A DNA stretch of 64,000 nt from CAVZAB01 sp963773155 (GTDB lineage Bacteria; Pseudomonadota; Alphaproteobacteria; Rhizobiales; Beijerinckiaceae), in assembly GCA_963773155.1 (NCBI GenBank), contig CAVZAB010000003.1, forward strand, positions 1-64,000, read 5' to 3'. This document shows, piece after piece, positions 8,320 through 16,888 of the stretch (positions within the stretch are counted from its first letter, which is position 1; every line of letters starts with the position of its first letter). The translations under genes and the position numbers were made by a program. The notes below the pieces were generated by a model. That model saw only the letters and a list, made by a program, of their open reading frames with translations. It was not told the DNA's origin and made no database searches.

Positions 8320-9486
8320 TCAAGTCCACTCCTTCGAAGCGCGCTCCCAAAGCCAGTTAAGGATGGGGGATGGCTCGTCCCGCATTGCGGGGTTGTCATC
8401 CGAAATCGGAAAGACGACTGGACGACCCGCTTTTTGGTTATCCACTTTCTTTTGGCCGATCGGCCGGCCGTCGTAGCCCAACTTCGTGTCGTAATAGTCC
8501 AACCACTTGAAGTCCCCGTCGGAATCGTATGCGTCCCCGTCGAAACACCACGCGTTGTGCCCTGGGGTCGGAATCAACCTATGCACGAGATAGGAGCCGA
8601 GCGTCATCCCCAGTACGGCGCCGGCAGCTGTGTCGACGGGAAAATGCAGGCCGGCGACTTGACGATTGATCGCTATTCGGGCCGCCTGTCTCAGGAGTTG
8701 CACCAAAGAGCTTTCAGTGGAGTAGACAGGCCTGCTTTTTGTCAGATTAAAGAGGACGATGGCGGCGGCGAAGGCCGCGGTCGAGTGACCACTCGGGGTA
8801 CTTGCGTGTCCCGGAACCTGAATCATCGGTTGAATCTGGGCGGAATATTCCGACGGTCGGAGAGCGGCAAGCGCATGCTTGCAACGCATCGAGACGACTT
8901 CCGCCGTCCTGGCCACCAGATCCAGCACCTCGTAAGTCCAGCGATGTCTTTCGGGGTGAAGGGACAGGATCGAAGCGAAGAAGGTTTCGTTTCCGTCCAA
9001 CTGCGCGAGGATCTCGTCCCTCCTGTCGTCGCGCAGATCCGCGTAGGCCGCAACGATCGCTGTCTGCGCGCGGTAGATAGCATCCGAAGGTCGCTTCAGC
9101 TGGACCATCGGCTTGTACGCTATCGGCGGCGCCGCCGTCGCGTCGAGATAGAGGTGCCTGACCAAAAACACCGTCTTCGTGTCGTTGACGGAAAATCCAA
9201 TCCGCGACATTACCTCAAAGTCGAAGATCTGCGCGCGCCTCTCGGACGACCAAAGCCATAGGTTATTAGGTGTCTCGGGGTCGCGGTTTTTAGCCTTATC
9301 AGGCACACGCTTGTTGAAGGTCCCCGCGATGCCGTCCCGGTTACTGACCAGCGCGCTTGCATCGAGGGACGACGTGTCGTCAATGTCCGCATCCAAGGTG
9401 CTGCGGCTCGCGTGACCACTGTGCCCCGAATGCCCACTGTGCCCCGAATGCCCACTGTGCCCACTGTGACCCGAATGCCCACTCAT
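8320..9486 (-). CDS. PAP2 / vanadium-dependent haloperoxidase-like protein with (SGH)8 N-terminus
   Basis: This 388-residue protein has the full acid phosphatase/haloperoxidase signature. It shows K-x6-RP at 203-211 (KHALAALRP), PSGH at 231-234, and R-x5-H-x3-D at 275-285 (RQVAGLHFPVD). These residues bind phosphate or vanadate, and His281 would be the nucleophile in a phosphatase. No signal peptide or strong membrane helix is seen, so it resembles soluble haloperoxidase-type members more than membrane lipid phosphatases. Residues 2 to 25 are eight perfect Ser-Gly-His repeats, a potential metal-binding tail, followed by an acidic Ser/Asp-rich linker. It is upstream of, and probably co-transcribed with, the S8 protease gene. 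Whether it is a phosphatase or a haloperoxidase cannot be told from sequence. Confidence 0.85.
   Translation of the reverse strand: MSGHSGHSGHSGHSGHSGHSGHSGHASRSTLDADIDDTSSLDASALVSNRDGIAGTFNKRVPDKAKNRDPETPNNLWLWSSERRAQIFDFEVMSRIGFSVNDTKTVFLVRHLYLDATAAPPIAYKPMVQLKRPSDAIYRAQTAIVAAYADLRDDRRDEILAQLDGNETFFASILSLHPERHRWTYEVLDLVARTAEVVSMRCKHALAALRPSEYSAQIQPMIQVPGHASTPSGHSTAAFAAAIVLFNLTKSRPVYSTESSLVQLLRQAARIAINRQVAGLHFPVDTAAGAVLGMTLGSYLVHRLIPTPGHNAWCFDGDAYDSDGDFKWLDYYDTKLGYDGRPIGQKKVDNQKAGRPVVFPISDDNPAMRDEPSPILNWLWERASKEWT
9412..9483 (-). repeat. Coding tandem repeat encoding (Ser-Gly-His)8
   Basis: Eight 9-base units are variants of AGTGGGCAT and TCGGGGCAC, and they often pair as an 18-base higher-order unit. 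The array is in frame and directly follows the start codon of the PAP2-like gene. Unit gain or loss would change tail length by three residues without breaking the frame. Confidence 0.9.
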
Positions 9487-9529
9487 GTTGCCCCTCCCAC
9501 AGTTAGGTTGCTGCCCCTCCCACGGTTAG
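9484..9529 (-). repeat. 23-base tandem duplication containing the ribosome binding site
   Basis: On the minus strand, CTAACCGTGGGAGGGGCAGC plus AAC is followed directly by CTAACTGTGGGAGGGGCAAC plus ATG. The two 23-base copies differ at four positions. Each carries the GGGAGGGG Shine-Dalgarno core, and only the second ends in ATG, the start of the PAP2-like gene. Confidence 0.85.
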
Positions 9530-9832
9530 ATTGTAATATCTATCACAGTTTAGTGACCTAAGTCCCGCCCCAAAATTCGAACACCGTTTGACGGATCGGC
9601 GGCTGCGGCCCGCGAATCCGAGCCCTGGCGGTGGGGTCGAAAGGTGGCGGAGCCTGGTCGGTGATTTACCTTTAGCGTCCGCAAGCCCCTGAAATATCGT
9701 GGGTAACTCACGCAGCTTGATCTACCTAGTTTGACGCAAAACATAACCCACTCGACTGCATTGGCAACCGCTAGTTATTATCGGAGTCGACTGTGCTATA
9801 CAGCGTCCTCCGGAGCCGATGGTGACTAGCTC
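9530..9832. other. Divergent intergenic region between the PAP2-like and cyclase genes
   Basis: No gene is seen in about 300 bases. It must hold the promoters of the PAP2/protease pair (leftward) and of the cyclase (rightward). A TTGACG at 9730-9735 could be a -35 for the cyclase, but no convincing -10 follows at the right spacing. Confidence 0.4.
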
Positions 9833-11653
9833 ATGTCCCCGATTCAATCGCCCGAGCCGGAATGCGCTTTGCAGGTTGTCAATGTGACAGGCCCTAAAGC
9901 GCCTGAGCGCGTCATATGCGCCGTCATGTTCATCGACGTGGTCGAATCTGTCCGCTTGATGGAGAGCGATGAGACGGACACCGTCGACCGATGGTTGCAA
10001 ATTGAAGCGTTTGTCAATCGGGAGCTGCTTGAACTCGACGGCCGCGTAGTCAAATTGCTCGGTGATGGCATGCTTCTGGAATTCAAGGAGGTGCGGAATG
10101 CGATTGATGCGGCTTTCCGCATCCAGGAGTTCGCAAGCCGGTCATTGGAACGCGATGCCGGCGGCGCTTTAAACCTAAGGCTACGAGTTAGCATAGACTT
10201 TGGCGAGATTCTGAGAAGCGCCAGCGATATCTATGGTCACCGGGTCAACATCGCTGCTCGCCTGTTGTCCGTCGCGGACGCGGGCGAAATTGTGGTGTCC
10301 GCTAACGCTCATGATCAGTTCACGGCGGGACTCGATGCCGACATTGAAGACCTTGGCGATTGTTATCTCAAGAACGTCACCGAGCCGGTCCGCGCTTTTC
10401 GGGTCAGACGGCCGGGGGCTCAAGGTGCTCGCGTGCGGAGGCCGAGGTCGATCGACATTCGACCTGTTCTGGCCATCATACCCTTCACCGACAATTCCGC
10501 CGCGCCCGACGGGCATCATATTGGCGACCTTCTCGCTGATGAGCTGATACATTCTTTTTCTCGGACGCCAGAATTGGCGGTCATTTCTCGACTGTCCACC
10601 GCCGCATTCCGGGGCAGGGCGGCTCACCTTTCCAAGCTTCGCTCGCATTTACGCGCCAACTACGTTGTTTCCGGCCAATTCCGGTCTGACAGAGGAAAAA
10701 TCTTGGTTCACGTTGAGCTGGCGGATGTCGAGACGGGCCGCGTGGTTTGGACAGATCGCCTAAGCGAATCCATTCAGGACCTGTTCTCGCGCGATCAACA
10801 GCTTGTGGGACAGATTATTGGAAAAATCAGCTCCGCCATTCTAGCCCGAGAGTTGCAGCGGGCACGAACGGAGCCACTCCCTAACCTGGAGACCTATACG
10901 CTCATGCTGGGTGCTATCGCCCTGATGCACCGCATGGTCCCAGCGGACTTCATGGAAGCTCAGACGATGCTGGAGGCTGTTATCGATCGATCCTCTCACC
11001 AACCGATCGCGCAAGCGTGGTTAGCGAAGTGGCACGTGATGCGCGTGCAGCAAGGTTGGTCGGCTGACGTGATGCAAGACGCTCGTGCGGCGCTTGAGCT
11101 TACGAAACGCGCCCTGAATTCCGATCCCAAGTCGTCGCTTGCGCTAGCTGTGGATGGTCAGGTTCATACCAACCTCTTGAAGGACTTTGATATTGCGCGT
11201 GATCGATATAGCCGCGCATTGCAGTCTAATCCCAACAATAGCTTCGCCCTTCTTCTCAGAGGGATGTTGCATGCCTTTTGCGACGAGGGCCACGACGCTG
11301 TTAGAGACACGGCGCAAGCCCTGGCGCTCTCGCCGCTGGATCCGCATCGATATTTCTACAACTCGCTCGCGGCTTCTGCATACCTGACCCATGGACGTTA
11401 CAAACATGCGGCGGAATTGGCGCGCCGATCCCTTAGAGCGAACCGCACACACACGTCGACTTGGAGGGTCCTCACGGTCGCGCAATGGCAATTGGGACAA
11501 GAAGAGGATGCTCGTAAGTCTGCGCAACAATTATTGAAGCTTGAGCCGACACTCACGGTGGAGAGTTACCGTAGCAGAGCTCCCAGTACGGGTTTCAAGG
11601 TCGGCGAATTAATAACTAGTTCCTTGGCTCAATCAGGGATTCCTATACGATAA
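9833..11653 (+). CDS. Class III adenylate/guanylate cyclase with TolB-like and TPR regions
   Basis: A 606-residue soluble protein. Residues 26-190 form a class III cyclase domain: metal-binding Asp35 (MFIDVVES) and Asp78 (LLGDGMLLEF), a Lys at 74 in the substrate pocket, and the HRVNIAARL segment that carries the catalytic Asn/Arg pair. Residues 215-330 (LAIIPFTDNS, ELIHSFSRTPELAVISR, YVVSGQFRSD, VVWTDRLSE) resemble the TolB N-terminal / FlgO-like domain. The C-terminal 250 residues are alpha-helical TPR-like repeats. This architecture is common in rhizobia and relatives. It would make cAMP or cGMP under control of protein-protein contacts through the TPRs. No signal peptide or membrane helix is present. 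The gene stands alone; its input signal is unknown. Confidence 0.9.
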   Translation: MSPIQSPEPECALQVVNVTGPKAPERVICAVMFIDVVESVRLMESDETDTVDRWLQIEAFVNRELLELDGRVVKLLGDGMLLEFKEVRNAIDAAFRIQEFASRSLERDAGGALNLRLRVSIDFGEILRSASDIYGHRVNIAARLLSVADAGEIVVSANAHDQFTAGLDADIEDLGDCYLKNVTEPVRAFRVRRPGAQGARVRRPRSIDIRPVLAIIPFTDNSAAPDGHHIGDLLADELIHSFSRTPELAVISRLSTAAFRGRAAHLSKLRSHLRANYVVSGQFRSDRGKILVHVELADVETGRVVWTDRLSESIQDLFSRDQQLVGQIIGKISSAILARELQRARTEPLPNLETYTLMLGAIALMHRMVPADFMEAQTMLEAVIDRSSHQPIAQAWLAKWHVMRVQQGWSADVMQDARAALELTKRALNSDPKSSLALAVDGQVHTNLLKDFDIARDRYSRALQSNPNNSFALLLRGMLHAFCDEGHDAVRDTAQALALSPLDPHRYFYNSLAASAYLTHGRYKHAAELARRSLRANRTHTSTWRVLTVAQWQLGQEEDARKSAQQLLKLEPTLTVESYRSRAPSTGFKVGELITSSLAQSGIPIR

Positions 11654-11958
11654 ATTTTATTCCTCGCATATTTAGGCACTCGAACTTTTATGATGCCATA
11701 CGTGTTGGGTAAGTTCATGTGGGACTGCCGGTGAAGGAGGCAACGCATTGTCTCAAGATTTTCTTGAATTGAATTTCCAATTCGCGTTTGAAATTCTTTG
11801 AAGAAGCCTCATTCCCACCGAGGCCTCACTTAGAATTTCTTTGAAGGACTTGGAAGCTGATTGAAACCTTCCCCCTACTAATGCCCTACTAAAATTTCCG
11901 CTAACTGGTCTGGTCTGCGTGCACGTGGACCACAACTCGGGAACAATTTGACATAGGG
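11654..11958. other. Low-GC intergenic stretch and breakpoint of the methylase fragment
   Basis: About 300 AT-richer bases hold no recognisable gene. An inverted repeat GAATTG-AATTTC-CAATTC lies at 11766-11783. The methylase reading frame is open back to an in-frame TAA near 11903, but residues upstream of TREQFD do not look like the missing domain. The deletion or recombination junction is therefore probably close to 11930. Confidence 0.4.
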
Positions 11959-13641
11959 TTGACCGGCGGGTTTGACGCTGTAATCAGCAATCCGCCTTGG
12001 GATCGGATGAAGCTGCAACAGGTTGAATGGTTCGCTGCGCGCAGGCGTGAAATCGCCATGGTGCAACGCGCATCCGACCGGCAGCGTATGATTGCGGCAC
12101 TAGAAGCCAAAGACCCGCTTGCACAAGACTTCGCCAAGGCTAACGAGCGGGCCGAGGCCGCCGCTCGCATGTCGCGTGCATCTGGCGATTACCCGCTTTT
12201 GTCTGGCGGCGATCTCAACATCTATTCGCTCTTTGTTGAGAGGGCAATGAGGCTTGTGAAGCCGTCCGGCATGGTTGGGCTTTTGACCCCTTCCGGCATC
12301 GCATCCGACAAGACGGCCGCACCTTTTTTCAAGGGCGTGGCTATCAACGGGCGGCTGAAGGCGCTTTACGATTTCGAGAACCGTAGGACGCGATTTGAAG
12401 AGAAACCCTTCTTTCCCGACGTTGACAGCCGGTTCAAGTTTTGCGCTTTCGTTGCCAGCCCGTTGCCCGTCAATTCCGCTGCGCGATGCGCTTTCTTCCT
12501 TCAGGACGTTTCCGAGCTCCAAGACCCCGAGCGATGTTTTCCGCTTTCGGCCGCTGACTTCGCGCGCGTCAATCCGAACACGGGCACCGCGCCGATTTTC
12601 CGGACGCGGCGCGACGCGGCTCTGACGACAGCGATCTATGACCGTCTGCCCGTATTAGTAGATCGATCGACCAACGCGGAGGTCAAGACGTGGCCGGTCA
12701 AATACCTTCGCATGTTTGACATGACGAACGACTCTGGCTTGTTCCGCACCCGTAAGGAATTGGAGGAGAAGGAAGGGGCCTATCCGATTGGCGACAACCG
12801 CTTTCGCAGCGGGGCCCGGGAGTGGGTCCCATTGTATGAAGGCAAGATGGTGCAGGCCTTCGATCACCGCGCTGCAAGTGTCGTGGTCAACCCGGAAAAT
12901 CAACATCGTCCGGCGCAACCGCTGCCTGCTACGCTAGAGCAGCACAAGAATCCAAAATGGCTCCCCGATCCTCAGTTTTGGGTGGAGGCATCTCTATGCG
13001 GCTGGAGGTCAGAGAGTGGCTGGGTCCTTGGCTTTAAGGAAATTACCGCGCCGACAAATGTTAGGACGTTCATTTCAGCGTTGTTCCCGACTGTCGCTTT
13101 CGGCAACAAGGTTCCTCTTTTGAAGGCGGAAGGGGAGGAACGTCGCGAGTGGCTTCTGGGGGCCAACCTGAATGCGACGGTTTTTGATTTTGTCATTCGG
13201 CAGAAGATTCAGGGTCAGACGCTGAATTTATTTATCATCGAACAACTTCCTGTAGTGCCGGCCGACCGCTACGAGGCGGTCAGTTTCGGCAAGAAGACAG
13301 CCGCTAAAATCGTGCGCGAAGCCGTGTTGGAGCTGACCTATACGGCGTATGACATGGCCCCCTTCGCCCGTGACATGGAATTTGTCGATAAAGCCGGTAA
13401 AGTGAAGCCGCCTTTTGTATGGGATGAAGAGCGCCGGCTGAAGCTTCGGGCCAAACTGGATGCGGTTTATTTCCACCTGTACGGCTTAGTCGACCGTGAC
13501 GACGTCCGCTACATCTATTCGACATTCCCGATCTTCGAGCGCGAGGAAATGGCCGCTTACGGGCGCTACCGCTCTTGCGATCTTTGCCTTGCGTACATGA
13601 GCGCGCTCGCAGCCGGTGATCCGGACGCGAGGATTGCGTGA
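11959..13641 (+). pseudogene. C-terminal part of an Eco57I-type adenine-specific DNA methylase, N-terminally truncated
   Basis: The 560-residue frame starts almost on the catalytic motif IV: FDAVISNPPWDRMK (Asn11-Pro-Pro-Trp), the adenine-N6 methyltransferase signature. It continues through GGDLNIYSLFVERAMRLV and MVGLLTPSGIASD to a target-recognition-like C-terminal half and a conserved-looking tail (FPIFEREEMAAYGRYRS). The S-adenosylmethionine-binding motif I and any nuclease or helicase domain that should precede it are missing, and the first codon is TTG. Full-length relatives are usually well over 1000 residues. No partner restriction or defence gene is adjacent. It is best read as a remnant of a restriction-modification or related defence locus, ending 61 bases before tRNA-Thr. 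The remaining frame is intact, so truncation may be recent. Confidence 0.75.
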
Positions 13642-13702
13642 GCGGCTCGGGACATGGGTGACACAACTGTTACCGATGTGTCCGGTCCGCACACTATGAA
13701 AA

Positions 13703-13778
13703 TGGTGCCGCAAGAGGGATTCGAACCCCCGACCCACTAATTACGAATGAGGTGCTCTACCAGCTGAGCTATTGCGGC
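13703..13778 (-). tRNA. tRNA-Thr (anticodon CGU) with a mispaired anticodon stem
   Basis: A 76-base cloverleaf with encoded CCA. The acceptor stem GCCGCAA/TTGCGGC, the D arm GCTC...GAGC, and the T arm GGGGG-TTCGAAT-CCCTC are all good. The anticodon loop is TTCGTAA (anticodon CGT, reading ACG). The anticodon stem is CCTCA against TTAGT, giving C27-U43 and C30-U40 mismatches where bacterial tRNA-Thr normally has TGAGG. Whether the molecule is functional is uncertain. A second tRNA-Thr(UGU) elsewhere could cover ACG codons. Confidence 0.85.
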
Positions 13779-13839
13779 ACATAGGCGTGGCTTTACCCGA
13801 TTGAAACAACCCCCGCAATGGGCAAGCAAGCCAAAGCCG

Positions 13840-15447
13840 TCAAGGGGTCAGACCAAATCGCCGCTGGCTGTTCTTGACCATGGGCTCAGGTCCAGGATCG
13901 TCAGGCGCGGCAGCCAGGGGAAATACAACCGGCTGCGGTGGCGGCGCCGTCGGTTCTGATAGGCGCCCATCATTCGCCGGTTGAGTTGCGTCGTTCGCGT
14001 CTTCCGACCTGACCACGATCTCCTCCAGAACCGGAACTGCAGGCAGCGCTTGCGGCTGCTCGCCATGCGGGGGAGGTGGCAGCATCGCCGGCGGCGGAGC
14101 AAGTGCCTCGTCATTGGGACGGCCGTTGAGCGCCAGCATGCCTTCAGTTGGCCCCACAAGCTGTTCGCTCGGCGCTCGCCAGACAAAGGCATCAAGCCGG
14201 CCCGTTACCGGCGAAACGGGAGCCCAATGATCCGAGGCAACCCCATCGGCAATCCAAATCGGATCACGCGGTGCGCGCGCCGCACGGGCGAGCCATTCAC
14301 GCACCTTGCCGGCTGCCCCACCAGACACTTCCTCTATATCAGCCATCGTCAGGCAGGCCCGGACCGTCGGTCGTCCGCGTGTTCCCTCGACAAGCGGCGT
14401 CATAGTTTCGCGTGCCAAATCAAATTCGCGGGCGTCTATCGCAGCCCGCGCGATCGTTAGGATACTTTCGGGATCGTCAGGCGCGATTCGCGCCAGCGTC
14501 TTGGCTCTGGCGAGCCTGTCGCTCGCCGAATCCCCGTGCCGCACGTGCAGGTAGGTCTCCGCCAGATCCGGATGTGGACCAACCCGCCAGGCCTGTTCTA
14601 GGAGTTTGATGGCACGGCGCAATTCGCCCTGGCGAACCGATAATTGGCCGGCGACAACGGCTGCAGGCGTCAGATCCGGGGCGAGCCTGATAGCCTCGCG
14701 AGCAAGACGAAGCGCCTCGGCTGGTGCCTGTTCGGCTTTGTCGAGAGCCATCGCCGTTTTGAGGACGGCCCGGCCACGGTCTGCACTGGCCCTGTCCAAA
14801 TGCCCGTCGCCGGCCTGGCGTTCGAGCGCCGCAAGTGCGCCGGCCCAATCGCCGATCCGCACCCGATGCTCAACTACAGCCTGACCCGACCAGGGCAGTC
14901 CGGACAAGCGGTGCGCTTCGACCGCATGCTTGTGCGCGGTATCGGCGTCGCCACGCCGCCGCGCCTCGACGTGAAGACCGCGAAGTCCGACCAGGCGAGT
15001 GTCCGGCGTCCCGACCATTTCCGAAAATGCAGCTTCGGCGGTCGCCCGGTCGCCTGACAATTGCGCTGCCTGCGCCTTCAAAAGCAGAGTCAGTGGTTCA
15101 CGGCCAAGGTGCTTGGCCGCATCGATTGCATGCCGGTGTGCGGCGCGTGAATCGCCTGCACCCACCGCCATAATGCCGCGCGACAGCGCGGTCATGCCCT
15201 TGACCTGTTGGCGGCGGCGCGCCTGAAAACTGAGGAATTGTGGCAGACCGAGGAACCCGCGCAGCAATCGCCAGGCCATGGCGAGCACGATCATGGCCAG
15301 CACCAGCAGCAAAATAGCGACAGGCAGAGTCGTTTCGTATTGCCGATCCTGCCAGGTTAGCAGCACCTGGCCAGGATGTTCGACGAGCCAAGCCGCCCCA
15401 AGAGCGAGTGCCGCCATTGCCACCAGAAAAAAAAGAACGCGGATCAT
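13840..15447 (-). CDS. hemY: HemY-like inner-membrane TPR protein
   Basis: This 535-residue protein begins with two membrane segments (MIRVLFFLVAMAALALGAAW and LPVAILLLVLAMIVLAMAW). The HemY N-terminal domain (FLGLPQFLSFQARRRQQVKG, LSRGIMAVGAGD) and a long TPR solenoid follow, roughly residues 90 to 420. The tail is Pro/Ala-rich. HemY proteins of this kind lie at the end of hem operons and are thought to scaffold or regulate late heme synthesis; this is not the oxygen-dependent protoporphyrinogen oxidase that shares the name. It is the last gene of hemC-hemD-mitofilin-hemY on the minus strand, starting 49 bases after the mitofilin-like stop. Confidence 0.9.
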   Translation of the reverse strand: MIRVLFFLVAMAALALGAAWLVEHPGQVLLTWQDRQYETTLPVAILLLVLAMIVLAMAWRLLRGFLGLPQFLSFQARRRQQVKGMTALSRGIMAVGAGDSRAAHRHAIDAAKHLGREPLTLLLKAQAAQLSGDRATAEAAFSEMVGTPDTRLVGLRGLHVEARRRGDADTAHKHAVEAHRLSGLPWSGQAVVEHRVRIGDWAGALAALERQAGDGHLDRASADRGRAVLKTAMALDKAEQAPAEALRLAREAIRLAPDLTPAAVVAGQLSVRQGELRRAIKLLEQAWRVGPHPDLAETYLHVRHGDSASDRLARAKTLARIAPDDPESILTIARAAIDAREFDLARETMTPLVEGTRGRPTVRACLTMADIEEVSGGAAGKVREWLARAARAPRDPIWIADGVASDHWAPVSPVTGRLDAFVWRAPSEQLVGPTEGMLALNGRPNDEALAPPPAMLPPPPHGEQPQALPAVPVLEEIVVRSEDANDATQPANDGRLSEPTAPPPQPVVFPLAAAPDDPGPEPMVKNSQRRFGLTP

Positions 15448-15496
15448 GGTAACCTCAACTCAAGGACCTCGCCGCTGCCCAGACGAGCCGATTTCA

Positions 15497-16835
15497 TTAC
15501 GATTTTGGCTTGCTGAGGGCCGCAATGGCGTCCGACAAAATGGCTCGTGCGGCGCTTTGCACATCATTGACCGCCTTAAGATCGTTGAACCAAGTCTGTG
15601 ACAGATTCTTTGCCGGCGCCGGCAGCTTCTCCCAGACCGCGCCGGCCTTGCCTCCATCGCCGCGCTTCAGCGCCAGCTCGATCTGTCCCGCGAGAGCAGC
15701 GGGATCATCGCCAACAGGCTCACCCAGGTTGCGCACCTTGACGAGGCGTTGGACCGCGTCCACCGCCCGGTCGACCAGGCCCCCGCTTTGACTGCCGACG
15801 CTATCGCCCCTTGCCATCCGATTTGCGAGCGGCAAGAAATTCTGGGCAAGCGCCGCAAATGTGGCAACTCCCTTGGCCGCGAAGGGCTTGAGAATGGTGG
15901 TGTGGGCAGGATCGGCGCCCAATGTTTCAACCGCATTCAATTGCGTTAGAAACGGTTCGCCTGCCGCAATCGCCTCGATCAGTGACTGTCCGATCACCAC
16001 TAGCCCCGCCGCATTGCCCGGCAATTCTCCCGGCGGCGGCAAGGCAATCCGGTCGGCAACGGCCCTTCCTTCCATTTTCGGACTTCTTGATCGCCGCCTC
16101 AACCTGCGCAATCCGCTCTTCCAGCGGGTGAAGGTCGACGCTGGGACTGTCGCTCTGCGCCATTTTCGCGGCATCGGTGCGGGCCACCTCGGCCGCGTGC
16201 ACCGCCAATTTCACCGCTGCGTCGACGGCGGCAAGGCCCTGGCTCAAATTCGCATTCGCCGCCACAGATTTCTGCAGCGCAGATTCCGCCGCGCCGAGTC
16301 TTTTGTCGAGGCTGTCGAGCTTCTGCTCAAGCGCCGCGGCGCGCGACTCGAGCGCCGACTGCGAGCCGCCATCCCCGCGTTGCCCAAACCAGACCAGGCC
16401 CGAAACGACCAAGGCCGCCAGCGCCGCCAGTGAGGCCATCAGCGGGACCAAGGAGGGCAGCACGGCAGGCCGCGGGGATGGCGGCACTGCGCTGGTCGAC
16501 GCGTCGGTCGCCTGCCATTCCGGCGGCTCGGCGATCTTTGCCGCCTCGGCCTCTTCGGCCGCCTGCGGGCGCGCCGGCTCGTGCGGCTGTTCCACCTTTG
16601 TCGGTTCGGCGGCCGCCGGCACCTCGCCGGCGGCGGCGATCGGCTCGCCCGATCCGACCGATTCCGGCTCCGCCGCCAGCCGCTCTGGCACCACCCCTGC
16701 CTCGATCGGCTCGACTTTCACTTCGACTGGCTCGTCCGCGGCCGGCTCGCTGATCGGCCCGGCATCGCCTTCGATGACGGGACGTTCGGGCTTCTTGCGG
16801 CGCTTCGGAAAGGGTTTCGAATCGTCGACCGTCAT
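15497..16835 (-). pseudogene. Mitofilin-family membrane protein (COG4223), frameshifted by a 4-base duplication
   Basis: The N-terminal piece (from 16835) has an acidic, Pro/Ala/Glu-rich cytoplasmic region, one membrane helix (LMASLAALAALVVSGLVWFG, about residue 135) and a coiled coil (ALESRAAALEQKLDSLDKRL). At about 16070 the frame goes off after AIKKSENGR. The continuation (AVADRIALPPPGELPGNAA to ALSKPKS) lies in the next frame and carries the conserved alpha-helical C-terminal domain. The minus-strand text GGAAGGAAGG explains it: dropping one GGAA copy restores SENGRAVADR and makes the length divisible by three. Alphaproteobacterial homologues sit between hemD and hemY and are thought to shape membranes or support heme export. 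The break could be real or a sequencing error. Only about 60 percent of the protein would be made. Confidence 0.85.
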
Positions 16836-16888
16836 CCAGAAATCCTCACGCCATGATCGAGAGACCCAAAGGGTCCCGCAAATTGCCC

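Noticed and set aside
9412..9529. CRISPR-like array in the repeat region before the PAP2-like gene
   Set aside because: Units are 9 and 23 bases, contiguous, without spacers, and the first block is coding in frame.
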